From: Planctobacterium marinum
Lineage (GTDB): Bacteria > Pseudomonadota > Gammaproteobacteria > Enterobacterales > Alteromonadaceae
Direction: 5' to 3'
NCBI RefSeq assembly: GCF_036322805.1
Contig: NZ_AP027272.1
Span: 3,658,001-3,722,000, forward strand
Length of the DNA stretch: 64,000 nucleotides
A program made the translations under genes and the position numbers. How positions within the stretch are numbered: the first letter of the stretch is position 1; every line of letters begins with the position of its first letter. Positions 18,579-26,819 of the stretch are shown here, in pieces. Below the pieces are notes generated by a model that worked only from the letters and a program-made list of their open reading frames with translations, was not told where the DNA came from and ran no database searches.

Positions 18579-19937
18579 TTACTCTACACCTTTGTACTGG
18601 TCAGTGATGACAAACGCTCTGTCATTACCGCCAATATTGAATGACGCATGAACAGTGATGTCATCTTCAGGTGCGTTCACTGTAACAGTGATTGACGCCT
18701 GAGAACCAGCGAAGCCAGCAGCTTCTAGAGCAGTATTGATTGCTGGAGCCAGCTTAGTAACTGTCTGAGCATTCGCTGTACCGATTACACCTAAATCGAA
18801 CGTATTACCGTTATTGTCAAACGCCGTTACAGAGATATCACCTGCCTGAGTGCCTGAGTTAGTCACGTATACAACCTGACTCGCAGTTGGACCGTAAGGC
18901 ATGTAAGGAATGTTAACCGTTGCACCATTAAGTGTCCAGGAGCCTGCGCTTAGGCCAGAACCTACAGTCGCTGAACCAGCCTGTGAACCTGCTGAGGTGT
19001 AGTTGTATGTAAAGTCAGCTGTGAAGGCTTGCGCTTCAATTACCGCTGCGCTAGTACCTGTCAGCGGAGTGAAGGTAATAGTATCGTTGGTAGTCATACC
19101 ACCGTATGCAACTGACAGCCTTGCAGAGTCGGCAGTAAAGGTTCGTGAACCTGCACTTGACCACTGAGCTGCGGTTACATTACCCATTTTACCCGCTTCA
19201 CCGTACAGGTTAACTACTGTACCGCTAGTTGCATTAACCGTCGCCACGTTTAACCAGCCGGTAGTATCTACGTCAGTGATTGCCCAGCTCATGCTGTCTG
19301 CAACACCACCAACAAAAGCCTGACGCATTTGCGAAACATCAACAACCGCATCAAATGGCGCTGTTACTGAGGCAGTACCGAACTGAGTTTTCGCCTCTGC
19401 AACCGTTGCCGTGCGAGTACCTGATGCATCCAGAGTATCACCAGCGGCTGTTACAGAGCTAACAGTTACTGTAACGCTGCCATTGCGCACTGCATCTGCA
19501 GTGTAATCGATGGTACCTAAAGGCAACACCGCGCCAATGGTAGTACGGTCAGTGTAGGTAGTATTAACGCCATCAGTAGGCTGCGTAATACTAGTAACAC
19601 GATATGTCACACTGTTAGTATCTGAGTTCAACAGACCCAATGCCAAACCCGCAATCGCGTTAGCTGGCGTCGCACTGTTTACCGCCGGCACGTTGACTTG
19701 CGCTGGAAAGCCGTTGGCAACCAATGCACCGTCAGGGAAAGTGAACGTGATACGGTCACCTTCCTGGTAAGCTGCAGCCAGTGTGTAACTGATGGCGTTA
19801 GAAGTCTGGTTAGCTGTAACGCCCGTCAAACCTTCGGATGAGTGTACTTGTTTCGTAACACTTACAGTGCCTGCCAGAGCAGTGCTGCAAGTAACAGCTA
19901 CAGCCGTCGCTAGTAGTGTTTTTTTCAATAGTTTCAT
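18579..19937 (-). CDS. Exported Thr/Ser/Ala/Val-rich surface protein (S-layer candidate), copy 2
   Basis: The 452-residue translation is residue-for-residue identical to copy 1 (16813-18171), with the same signal peptide, the same ribosome-binding site and the same terminator. Only the promoter region differs: this copy has a sigma-70-like promoter at 20033-20061 and two palindromes over the predicted transcript start. Two identical genes with separate promoters fit either a dosage need for a very abundant protein or alternative expression under different conditions. Identity at the DNA level implies a very recent duplication or continuing gene conversion. It lies just downstream of a T2SS-like operon and a small exported protein, the likely secretion route. 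Family not recognised with certainty. Confidence 0.75.
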   Translation of the reverse strand: MKLLKKTLLATAVAVTCSTALAGTVSVTKQVHSSEGLTGVTANQTSNAISYTLAAAYQEGDRITFTFPDGALVANGFPAQVNVPAVNSATPANAIAGLALGLLNSDTNSVTYRVTSITQPTDGVNTTYTDRTTIGAVLPLGTIDYTADAVRNGSVTVTVSSVTAAGDTLDASGTRTATVAEAKTQFGTASVTAPFDAVVDVSQMRQAFVGGVADSMSWAITDVDTTGWLNVATVNATSGTVVNLYGEAGKMGNVTAAQWSSAGSRTFTADSARLSVAYGGMTTNDTITFTPLTGTSAAVIEAQAFTADFTYNYTSAGSQAGSATVGSGLSAGSWTLNGATVNIPYMPYGPTASQVVYVTNSGTQAGDISVTAFDNNGNTFDLGVIGTANAQTVTKLAPAINTALEAAGFAGSQASITVTVNAPEDDITVHASFNIGGNDRAFVITDQYKGVE

Positions 19938-19992
19938 TATGAGTTATCTCCAAATCTTGAAACGCGGACCGGGCAACTAAGCCAAATCCATT

Positions 19993-20008
19993 TTATGAAC
20001 GTTCATAA
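19993..20008. promoter_or_regulatory. 16-bp perfect palindrome (operator-like) upstream of copy 2
   Basis: TTATGAACGTTCATAA is a perfect palindrome. It lies about 18-33 bases downstream of the predicted transcript start of copy 2. A dimeric regulator could bind it, or it could fold in the leader RNA. It is not present upstream of copy 1. Confidence 0.55.
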
Positions 20009-20026
20009 GATACAATACCTGTATCT
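20008..20026. promoter_or_regulatory. Inverted repeat over the predicted +1 of copy 2
   Basis: AGATACAATACCTGTATCT has 7-bp arms (AGATACA/TGTATCT) with a 5-base centre. It adjoins the 16-bp palindrome and covers the predicted transcription start, a typical repressor position. Confidence 0.45.
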
Positions 20027-20032
20027 CGAAAA

Positions 20033-20061
20033 AGGATAGCGGCAAATCTATGATGAAGCAA
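20033..20061 (-). promoter_or_regulatory. Putative sigma-70 promoter for surface-protein copy 2
   Basis: Minus strand: -35 TTGCTT (20061-20056), 17-bp spacer, -10 TATCCT (20038-20033). The predicted start is near 20026, giving a leader of about 90 nt. Confidence 0.5.
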
Positions 20062-20211
20062 TACCTGTTTATGCCTTAATTATCAATAATTTGTAATTTG
20101 TGGCGGTTTTATTCTTTGCTTCCCGTGTTTTTTACACGACAAAAAACAACATCTCCATAAAAATATAACGCGCCTGGCACTATTTTCCTGACGGTTCTTA
20201 TCTGTTTTTTG

Positions 20212-20745
20212 CTATCGAAGTAGTGAGGTTTCAAGCTTTTTCACATCCAAATCCCCCTGCTCCCAGGCAAGACAATGATGTAACATATAAGGGTTGTAAA
20301 TGGGCAATTCGGTATCCGTTACATTAATGCAAAAGCCAATAAGATACTCAACGTCCTTGCTTACCTTAGCGACGTATTCAGGTTCCTTGAGAGTTTCGTC
20401 AAAAAAGCCCAATACATCGATAGAATCACCGACCTCCAATTGTCCTTCAGATAACTCAGTAACCGAGGCAACCCAGGTGGTTTGACTGGTGTCCTCTAAT
20501 TGAATTTGCAACAGATTCCTGTTGTCGGGACCGGGTTCCTGATTGATTATCTTACCGGTAACAGCCCCAACATGCCCGATGTATTGTTCTTTAAACCCTT
20601 TTTCATCGTAATATTCAGAATTAAAACTAACAAAGGGTTGGTGTTTTATTCCACTATCAAGAGTCGTTGATTTTTCTTCACCTAAGGCTGCAAATGAAAC
20701 GCTTAAGCAAAGCAACGCAACGCTTTTATAATGCATAAAACTCAT
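20212..20745 (-). CDS. Small exported protein of unknown function
   Basis: A 177-residue protein with an N-terminal signal peptide (hydrophobic VALLCLSVSFAAL, cleavage near residue 21-22) and no lipobox. The mature part has a central stretch at about 55-112 (GHVGAVTGKIINQEP, then LLQIQLEDTS and VGDSIDVLGFF) that reads like a small beta-barrel (OB-like) fold; this is only a visual impression. Two cysteines occur near the C-terminus. ATG 20745 has AGGAG 12 bases upstream. It sits alone between the T2SS-like operon and the duplicated surface-protein genes, so it may be an accessory periplasmic or surface factor. I do not recognise the family. Confidence 0.7.
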   Translation of the reverse strand: MSFMHYKSVALLCLSVSFAALGEEKSTTLDSGIKHQPFVSFNSEYYDEKGFKEQYIGHVGAVTGKIINQEPGPDNRNLLQIQLEDTSQTTWVASVTELSEGQLEVGDSIDVLGFFDETLKEPEYVAKVSKDVEYLIGFCINVTDTELPIYNPYMLHHCLAWEQGDLDVKKLETSLLR

Positions 20746-20778
20746 GATTTGTCTTGACTCCTTTTTTAAGCATTAAAA

Positions 20779-20807
20779 ATTAAACACATGTTCGCACATC
20801 CGGACAA
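20779..20807 (-). promoter_or_regulatory. Possible promoter of the 177-residue exported protein
   Basis: Minus strand: -35 TTGTCC and -10 TTTAAT with a 17-bp spacer, about 35 bases upstream of the start codon. A plausible but weak match. Confidence 0.35.
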
Positions 20808-20851
20808 CCGTTTTTCTGCAAATATTATCAGATATTGTTTCATTCGAGTTC

Positions 20852-20894
20852 TGCCAAGTGCCTGTATTAGGTAAATGTAACCAGGCACCTGGCA
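20852..20894. repeat. 13-bp inverted repeat downstream of the secretin gene
   Basis: Arms TGCCAAGTGCCTG and CAGGCACCTGGCA (one mismatch) flank a 17-base loop within the 311-bp gap after gspD. There is no T-tract, so it is a possible Rho-assisted terminator or RNA-stabilising hairpin at the end of the secretion operon. The rest of the gap shows no gene. Confidence 0.5.
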
Positions 20895-21056
20895 ATCCGA
20901 AGGCGTTCTCTATCCGGAGGCATTGTTGATAACCACCAAGCAAGATTTATCACTTGTATCCTTAACAGGATCTGAATGAACCGCGATGACGAGGGCAGCA
21001 TCCGTCTCTATGCACAAAACACAGTTTCCGAATACCTTTATCCTTCACACTTCGAA

Positions 21057-23123
21057 TTATTGACCTAATTTAATCGTCTCAAGACTATCAGAAAATTCAG
21101 AAATAAGTTTATCCCACTCATCAGATGAACGGATGACTTTGGGTGTGACAATCATGACTAATTCAGTTTTCTCCGTGGCGTCATTTTCAGATTTAAACGC
21201 TTTGCCTATGAGCGGAATATCGCCAAGGATTGGCACTTTAGTTTCCCCCCTGGAGTTACTCTCACTGATCAGACCTCCCAGAATCACAGTTCTGCCACTT
21301 TCAACCACGGCTTCCGTACTTAACGAACGGTTAAAAATTGAAGGCGTTGGTGATCCTGCGGTCCCTTCAACCACATTACTGATCGTTTGAGCAATGTTCA
21401 TAATAACGACCCCTTGCGCATTTAAAGTTGGGGTAACCTGCACCTGAACACCAGTTTCACGATAGTTAATACTGGAGGTCTGTACACCGTCATCGACGGT
21501 GAGGGAGCCCTGTGTAGGTATTTCTGTACCCACATTAATACTAGCAGTCATACCATCTCTCACTAACAAGGTTGGGTTAGACAATACATTCACAAACTGA
21601 TTTTGTTTGAACAGTGCCAATGCAGCTTCTGCTCGACTGGAGCCTAAAAAGTCCTGATCTAATAGTGATATCGACAATCCGCCCGTGTCGCTCAAACCAA
21701 ATCGGCCCTGCGTGGTTGCAGTAAATCGCTCATCATTTTGCAGTGCAAATTCAACGCCGAATTTAAAGTTGTCAGTTAATGTCACTTCCGCGATCATTAC
21801 TTCAAGCAAAATCTGTTTCGGCAAAACATCCAACTTTTGCAGCAATGGCAGCAATTTTAAATATCTGTCGCCTGTGGTGTTGAAAATAAGATTGTTAGTA
21901 CGTTCATCCACAACAAAGGACAAACCCGCGATAGATGCTGAGGCACTTGCAGCTCGGCCGCTAGCCAGGTTTTTAGCATTGTTCCCGGTAGACTCAGTAT
22001 TCACTTTTGTGGTACTAATACCCAGCAGCCCCTGGATACTCTCGCCCAAGTCCTTAGCCCTGGCATATTTAGGTGCATAAATAAAATATTGTGCATTTTC
22101 CCCCTGACTGGGCCTGTCAAGCACGTTAGCCCAATATCTGACCCGCTCTAAACTTTCTTCAGAGCTGGCAAACACCGCAATTGCGCCAATATGCCCCAAA
22201 GGGACTAATAACACGCTTTTGTTCTGAGCAGTGTTAACGGCTGCGTCAACTCCTTCATTTGTGAGTAAGGTAATTGCCTGCGTAGTAAAGTCTTCCATAC
22301 CAATGTATTCAAGCGACAACAGTCCAATATACTTTCCCCTGTGTGCGGGTACATCCAACATATTGATCAACTCTAAAGCTCGAATAACATTTTGACGATT
22401 ACCCAAGATAAACATTGAATTTTGATCAAAATCAGGAATAAACTCAGCGTCAACAAGGCGATTTAATGTCCGCTCTAAGGTTATTCTGATGCCGTAGTTG
22501 AACTGTACAACTTGCAAAATTTGTCCGCCGACGTTAGGCACAGACGATAACTCTCTACCCACTGCTACGGTAGCACTGCCCCTGTTGTCTTCTGGCCTGT
22601 GGAAGAAAAAAGTATTTTCGTTGAATTCAATACGGATGCGATTTTGCGCTAATAAATTGGCGACCAGTGCATACAACTCGTTTTGCGACATTGGATTTTG
22701 AACATTCAATGTCACCGGAGTGGCGTCGGCTTTTAATCCATTGTCAATGACGTAATTAGTTTTAAACAAATCACCAAAGACATAATGAATAAAATCTGTA
22801 ACGGGCATATCGTTTGCCGATATGCGAATATCCTCCGATTTTCCGAAAACATTTTGTGCCGCTTTTTCAGCCATATTGGTATTGTGTTGCGCAATAGGCT
22901 GCAGTCGGGTAAACCCTTGTTTATTTCCAGCAATGGTCTCTTCTGAATCGCCAACCGTGTTCTCTTCTCCGGCAAAGCCAGACTCACCTTCAAGCAACGA
23001 CTTTTTCAGATAATAAATTCGTTCATCAGAATTAGCGCCCTTTTCCTGTGTGGTTTGACACGCGGTTAATGATAAGAGCAAAAGGGTAATAAACGAAATG
23101 CGTTTAGAATTGGAGCCATTCAT
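21057..23123 (-). CDS. gspD: Type II secretion secretin GspD-like, lipoprotein
   Basis: A 688-residue outer-membrane secretin. It has a lipoprotein signal with lipobox ending at Cys22 (LLSLTAC). N0/N1-N3 domains occupy about 85-400 (SANDMPVTDFIHYVFGD, FNYGIRITLERTLNRL, IYAPKYARAKDLGES), and the C-terminal secretin pore lies at about 435-665 with the signature VPILGDIPLIGKAFK. A low-complexity Ala/Ser linker near 385 precedes the last N domain. It forms the outer-membrane channel of the secretion system encoded by the same operon, of which it is the last gene, directly abutting gspC. The lipid anchor suggests self-targeting without a separate pilotin; none is seen nearby. Confidence 0.92.
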   Translation of the reverse strand: MNGSNSKRISFITLLLLSLTACQTTQEKGANSDERIYYLKKSLLEGESGFAGEENTVGDSEETIAGNKQGFTRLQPIAQHNTNMAEKAAQNVFGKSEDIRISANDMPVTDFIHYVFGDLFKTNYVIDNGLKADATPVTLNVQNPMSQNELYALVANLLAQNRIRIEFNENTFFFHRPEDNRGSATVAVGRELSSVPNVGGQILQVVQFNYGIRITLERTLNRLVDAEFIPDFDQNSMFILGNRQNVIRALELINMLDVPAHRGKYIGLLSLEYIGMEDFTTQAITLLTNEGVDAAVNTAQNKSVLLVPLGHIGAIAVFASSEESLERVRYWANVLDRPSQGENAQYFIYAPKYARAKDLGESIQGLLGISTTKVNTESTGNNAKNLASGRAASASASIAGLSFVVDERTNNLIFNTTGDRYLKLLPLLQKLDVLPKQILLEVMIAEVTLTDNFKFGVEFALQNDERFTATTQGRFGLSDTGGLSISLLDQDFLGSSRAEAALALFKQNQFVNVLSNPTLLVRDGMTASINVGTEIPTQGSLTVDDGVQTSSINYRETGVQVQVTPTLNAQGVVIMNIAQTISNVVEGTAGSPTPSIFNRSLSTEAVVESGRTVILGGLISESNSRGETKVPILGDIPLIGKAFKSENDATEKTELVMIVTPKVIRSSDEWDKLISEFSDSLETIKLGQ

Positions 23124-23687
23124 TTATGTGTTCCTTGGTTTAAAGAGGTTTAAAATAATGTTATTTCCTTGCGTATCACTTAATGCTACCTGAGTCTGTG
23201 AAGTGATACTTAACGTAAGGTGTTTGTATTGCTCACCAGCAGCCAGCTTTAAAGTGTTTGCTTTACGGCTGGCAAAATTAATCACCTGTAAGACAGCAAA
23301 CTTGTTCTGGTTTTCCTGTACGATGGCAAGCAGACCAATCTGATGCTCATCGTCGAGCCGTGAAAACATCGGTTTTAAGGTCTTATCAACTGGAGGTGGA
23401 GCTTTGGCAGCCTCGGCAGCAAGCGCCGCCTGTTTGGCAGCTTCGGCCTGTTGTTTCGCAATTTCATCCTGGCTGGGGGGCTTGGGTGCAATAGCCAATA
23501 ACCTTTCACTCAACTGTTCAGCAGACCAAGACTCTCTAATCTCAATGGGCTGTAAAGCCAACGCCTCCGGTAAAGCAGACTGTGACTCGGATGGTATCTC
23601 TGCGCCGTTTTCATGTATCAAAAAAACCAACAGTAACCCTATCAATGTGGCTAGCGCCATCTGCTTATAATTAATTGCTGCTATCAT
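23124..23687 (-). CDS. gspC: GspC-like inner-membrane/periplasmic linker protein
   Basis: A 187-residue bitopic protein with a short cytoplasmic N-terminus, one membrane helix (about 10-27) and an Ala/Pro-rich periplasmic linker (about 75-105). A small C-terminal domain (about 110-187) resembles the HR/PilP-like domain that contacts the secretin. It has no PDZ domain. Upstream in-frame codons reach 23702, but ATG 23687 has GGAT about 6 bases upstream and is preferred. It overlaps gspM by 17 bp and abuts gspD. Assignment rests on topology and operon position; sequence conservation is low. Confidence 0.65.
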   Translation of the reverse strand: MIAAINYKQMALATLIGLLLVFLIHENGAEIPSESQSALPEALALQPIEIRESWSAEQLSERLLAIAPKPPSQDEIAKQQAEAAKQAALAAEAAKAPPPVDKTLKPMFSRLDDEHQIGLLAIVQENQNKFAVLQVINFASRKANTLKLAAGEQYKHLTLSITSQTQVALSDTQGNNIILNLFKPRNT

Positions 23688-24222
23688 TTTCAATCCATAC
23701 ATTCACATTGAACGAGAGTCCACCCCTTATACGGCCTATCAGAGATGTATCGCCGGTCCTTCTTGAGTAAAAAAAGTTCATTTTATCTAGCAGCAACCAG
23801 CTTTTTCCTTCCAGATCACTTTGCAGTGCCACCCAGTCAGAGGGGTAGGCTTCGATAAAAATTTCAATCTTGTGGTGTAATTGCTCTTTACCATCGGGTT
23901 CTACCCAGCTGATGCGATTTATTTTAACATCGTGTTTCTCAGCAGATTTCTCAACAATGCCCTGAATGGCAAGGGTGGCCATTTGCATGGAATCAGCAGT
24001 AAAGGCAAGTTGGGTTATCGAACTCAAGTAGCTATCCACTTCAGCCAATTGCGCCTCTAAAGGAGCTCGAGCCTGTAATAGCGCCTGTTCTTTTTGCGCT
24101 TTTTGTTGTTCCGCTATCACACTTATCCGCTGTGTATCGAGCCAGTCAAAAGCAGGAACGACCAAAAACTGTAAGACCGCTAATACGGCGACAATCATTA
24201 ACAAAGTTTGTTGCCTAGACAT
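23671..24222 (-). CDS. gspM: GspM/PilO-like assembly-platform protein
   Basis: A 183-residue protein with an N-terminal membrane helix (about 7-26), a coiled coil (about 35-75) and a small periplasmic ferredoxin-like domain. This is the architecture of GspM/PilO. It overlaps gspL by 8 bp. It would pair with GspL at the inner membrane to couple the GspE ATPase to pseudopilus assembly. Called mainly from position and topology. Confidence 0.65.
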   Translation of the reverse strand: MSRQQTLLMIVAVLAVLQFLVVPAFDWLDTQRISVIAEQQKAQKEQALLQARAPLEAQLAEVDSYLSSITQLAFTADSMQMATLAIQGIVEKSAEKHDVKINRISWVEPDGKEQLHHKIEIFIEAYPSDWVALQSDLEGKSWLLLDKMNFFYSRRTGDTSLIGRIRGGLSFNVNVWIENDSSN

Positions 24223-25306
24223 TGTTCACTCCTGAATCTATCGCCACTAGCAGTCTCACACTTTGTTTGCCCTGAAGACTCGTGATATCACCATCCATGC
24301 TGACATTCCTTACCCCGGGAAAAGATCTGATCTGTTTAATGGTTTCTGTAGCTGAAGGCGTCAATACAGTAATGCCTGCCTCACCGTCCTGATATAGCAA
24401 TCCCCCCACAGAGACACCATTGTCCAGTAACCCGGTGATGATGTTCCACATGAGTTGTCCGGACAGGTCTGAGCTAGCGCTACTTTTGATTTCATCTGCC
24501 AAAGCAATTTTCTCAGCCAACTGTTTTTTAAGTTGAATGACTTCTCTCACCTCTGCAGACTCAATATTGCTCTGGGAAAACGACTCGTGCCATTTTAAAT
24601 GGCCAAACAACATTAACCAATAGAGCAACACTGAACAGGTTAATCCCGCAGCGACGGAAGGAAAATGAAAACGTTTAAGCAGTTCGTTGGCGAGCACCTG
24701 TCCCTTCATCAAGGACACAAGATAGTGTTTGGGTATTTCGGTAACCTGCTGCTGTAATATAGCGAAATATTCTTCTTGGGTCAGTTTTTTTCTCTGTGCG
24801 ACCTTGCCAACGCCGGAGGATAACAAAAACATGTCGGGATCAGCGTACAAGCCCGCACCATTCGAGGAAACGATGTTTTCCCCTTTGCGCGCAATATTCA
24901 AGGTATTCCCCAATCGCGACACTGTGACCAACTCACCCATATTAACAAAGGTCGCCAACATGGTTTCAGGGATAAACAAGCAGAGGTTATTTCTGACGTA
25001 TTCTTCAGCAGTTTTATCAAACAGGAAAAACTTCACCGTTGTGGAAGTCAATGCATTGTTGTGTAGATGGACCATTTTGAGTTGTGTGTACTCATTATTG
25101 ATAATATTTCTGACGTCATTTTGGTCGGGAACCGGATATTCCTTTTCAAACTCTTGATAGTGCTCTCTGCCAATCAATACAATGGGCAAGCTAAACCTGC
25201 TGATGCGATTTTTACTATTCAGCGTATCTCTGGTGGCCAGCTTTTGTACTTTGCCAGCTGTAAATATGAACATGTTGTTCTTGCAATAAATATGCAACGG
25301 ATTCAT
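24215..25306 (-). CDS. gspL: GspL-like assembly-platform protein
   Basis: A 363-residue protein with an N-terminal cytoplasmic domain (about 1-215) likely equivalent to the actin-like GspL/PilM domain. One membrane helix follows at about 218-236 (VAAGLTCSVLLYWLMLFG), then a coiled coil and a periplasmic ferredoxin-like domain (about 285-360). That layout is GspL (fused PilM-PilN). It starts in a 4-bp overlap with gspK. The N-terminal domain is divergent from classical GspL, consistent with a non-canonical system. Confidence 0.7.
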   Translation of the reverse strand: MNPLHIYCKNNMFIFTAGKVQKLATRDTLNSKNRISRFSLPIVLIGREHYQEFEKEYPVPDQNDVRNIINNEYTQLKMVHLHNNALTSTTVKFFLFDKTAEEYVRNNLCLFIPETMLATFVNMGELVTVSRLGNTLNIARKGENIVSSNGAGLYADPDMFLLSSGVGKVAQRKKLTQEEYFAILQQQVTEIPKHYLVSLMKGQVLANELLKRFHFPSVAAGLTCSVLLYWLMLFGHLKWHESFSQSNIESAEVREVIQLKKQLAEKIALADEIKSSASSDLSGQLMWNIITGLLDNGVSVGGLLYQDGEAGITVLTPSATETIKQIRSFPGVRNVSMDGDITSLQGKQSVRLLVAIDSGVNNV

Positions 25307-26115
25307 TTTGTTGTTAGACCTATTTCAATAATGGGGATGTCATTCCCGGGTTGTAATTGAAAATAACGACCTCTAGAAACATGCGAATCTTTTCTGTCAT
25401 GTCTGTCTGAAGTAATTTTTACCCGAGCCATAGTACCCGGCGGAAACACACTTGCTTCCTGTAACCCATCGATCTGGTTTACTGTATCTCTACTGAACTC
25501 TCTGCTCTCTCGTAATTCAGCAATACGCTGTGCAGTTAACTCACCGAAGACTTTGGAAAGTAGCCCGTCAGGCGCAGTACCCACGTTAAAAAAACCAGTG
25601 GGGAGATTTGTCAGGTAAGTTAAATCGGTTCCTTCGAGCCCCGGTAAAAGCAACACTTCTTCTATATAAGGTATTCTGGCGTTGCGCATTTGTGCTGACG
25701 CCACCCCATAGTCATCCATACCTTGCCACTTTCTTATGGTGTTTAGTTGATTGGCATTACCATTCAGGTACTTGTCCCACCCAATTCCAATAAAGCTAGT
25801 TGATAACAACCCAGCCATATCTTGTATTTCCACCGTCAGGTCAGCCTCAACCCGTTGCGGCTCGCCAAAAAAACCAAGTGAGCGGTCTAGTGCCTGAATA
25901 TCAAAGTCCACTCTGCTCTGGGTGAGTAGTGCAAACTGAATATGTGCCATGGCAGACTGTATTTTGGTTTCCGCACCAGCTTTGTGTTTTAGCTCAGTTG
26001 CTATTTCGACGGCATTATTGGCCTTACTACTCAGTTGTACCACCAACAACATTAACACTGTGGAAATGAGTAAAACCTGAACGAGCGCTATTCCTTGTTG
26101 CTTTCGGAAGATCAT
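25303..26115 (-). CDS. gspK: Minor pseudopilin GspK-like
   Basis: A 270-residue protein with a prepilin-type leader (MIFRKQQG) followed by a hydrophobic helix that lacks the +5 glutamate (IALVQVLLIS), as is typical of GspK, the pseudopilus tip subunit. A large domain at about 60-250 includes the SAM-like region seen in GspK. It overlaps gspJ and gspL by 4 bp each. Length fits the family (about 270-330). Confidence 0.82.
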   Translation of the reverse strand: MIFRKQQGIALVQVLLISTVLMLLVVQLSSKANNAVEIATELKHKAGAETKIQSAMAHIQFALLTQSRVDFDIQALDRSLGFFGEPQRVEADLTVEIQDMAGLLSTSFIGIGWDKYLNGNANQLNTIRKWQGMDDYGVASAQMRNARIPYIEEVLLLPGLEGTDLTYLTNLPTGFFNVGTAPDGLLSKVFGELTAQRIAELRESREFSRDTVNQIDGLQEASVFPPGTMARVKITSDRHDRKDSHVSRGRYFQLQPGNDIPIIEIGLTTK

Positions 26116-26819
26116 AAGTCGACTCCGACATACTGCAGCAGATCCCGATGTAAAAAATGACTCACAGGTATCTTGAGTTCCGACCAGACTCCCTTCCTTT
26201 TAAATCTGACTTTTATCTGCTCAGGCGAAATCAGAGTATCCTTAGCACTGTACAATCCAAACCACTTTTTATCGAAGGTTGCGTTCGACTCTAGCTGTTG
26301 AGTAGCAGCGTAGTCATTGTAATCCTGCCAACCATAGTACTCGAAGCGAATATCTTCAAACCCGTTTATGATAGTTATTTCATCCTGGTAGTCGCCAATA
26401 TCGTCTTCGGAGAGTAAAGGTTGCGTTGCAATGGGGTATTCCCGATAGACAAGCTTTACCATACCAGAATCTAGCTGGACAACATTAATTTCAAAAGCAA
26501 CAGCGGTATCTTCAGAGGCGATTGAAACGTTTGAAATAGCGCGTATCAGTGAATCGCCTCCTTCAAAGTAAACATACCCTCCTCTGTTGCCACCTTTGAA
26601 AACTATAGGTTTTATATTACGAATCAGCCTCTGCAGTGTGATAACACCTCTTACCTCAGCAAGATCACTGCGAAAGTCGCCCAGTTCTTTTTGCCAGTAC
26701 ACCGAATAAGTCTGATAACCAAATGTGCCAATAAAAATCATCATCATAAGGATGGTGATTGCCACAAGAGTTTCGATCAGGGTGAATCCTGCTTGATTGT
26801 TTAAAGCGCTTTTTGCCAT
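26112..26819 (-). CDS. gspJ: Minor pseudopilin GspJ-like
   Basis: A 235-residue type IV pilin-like protein with the class III leader and N-terminal motif QAGFTLIETLVAITIL (cleavage after Gly, Glu at +5) and a globular domain of about 190 residues. Size and order (H-I-J-K) identify it as the GspJ equivalent. It overlaps gspI by 19 bp and gspK by 4 bp. Confidence 0.85.
   Translation of the reverse strand: MAKSALNNQAGFTLIETLVAITILMMMIFIGTFGYQTYSVYWQKELGDFRSDLAEVRGVITLQRLIRNIKPIVFKGGNRGGYVYFEGGDSLIRAISNVSIASEDTAVAFEINVVQLDSGMVKLVYREYPIATQPLLSEDDIGDYQDEITIINGFEDIRFEYYGWQDYNDYAATQQLESNATFDKKWFGLYSAKDTLISPEQIKVRFKRKGVWSELKIPVSHFLHRDLLQYVGVDL

Larger units (their letters stand above)
18521..19953. 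repeat. Long direct repeat, copy 2
   Basis: Second copy of the 1433-bp unit (offset +1766). Its outer 5' flank differs completely from that of copy 1 beyond the ribosome-binding site. The two units are separated by 333 bp of unique sequence (18188-18520). Confidence 0.93.

Noticed and set aside
16755-19953. Mobile element explanation for the duplicated gene
   Set aside because: No transposase, terminal inverted repeats or target duplications were seen at the repeat edges; a simple tandem duplication fits better.
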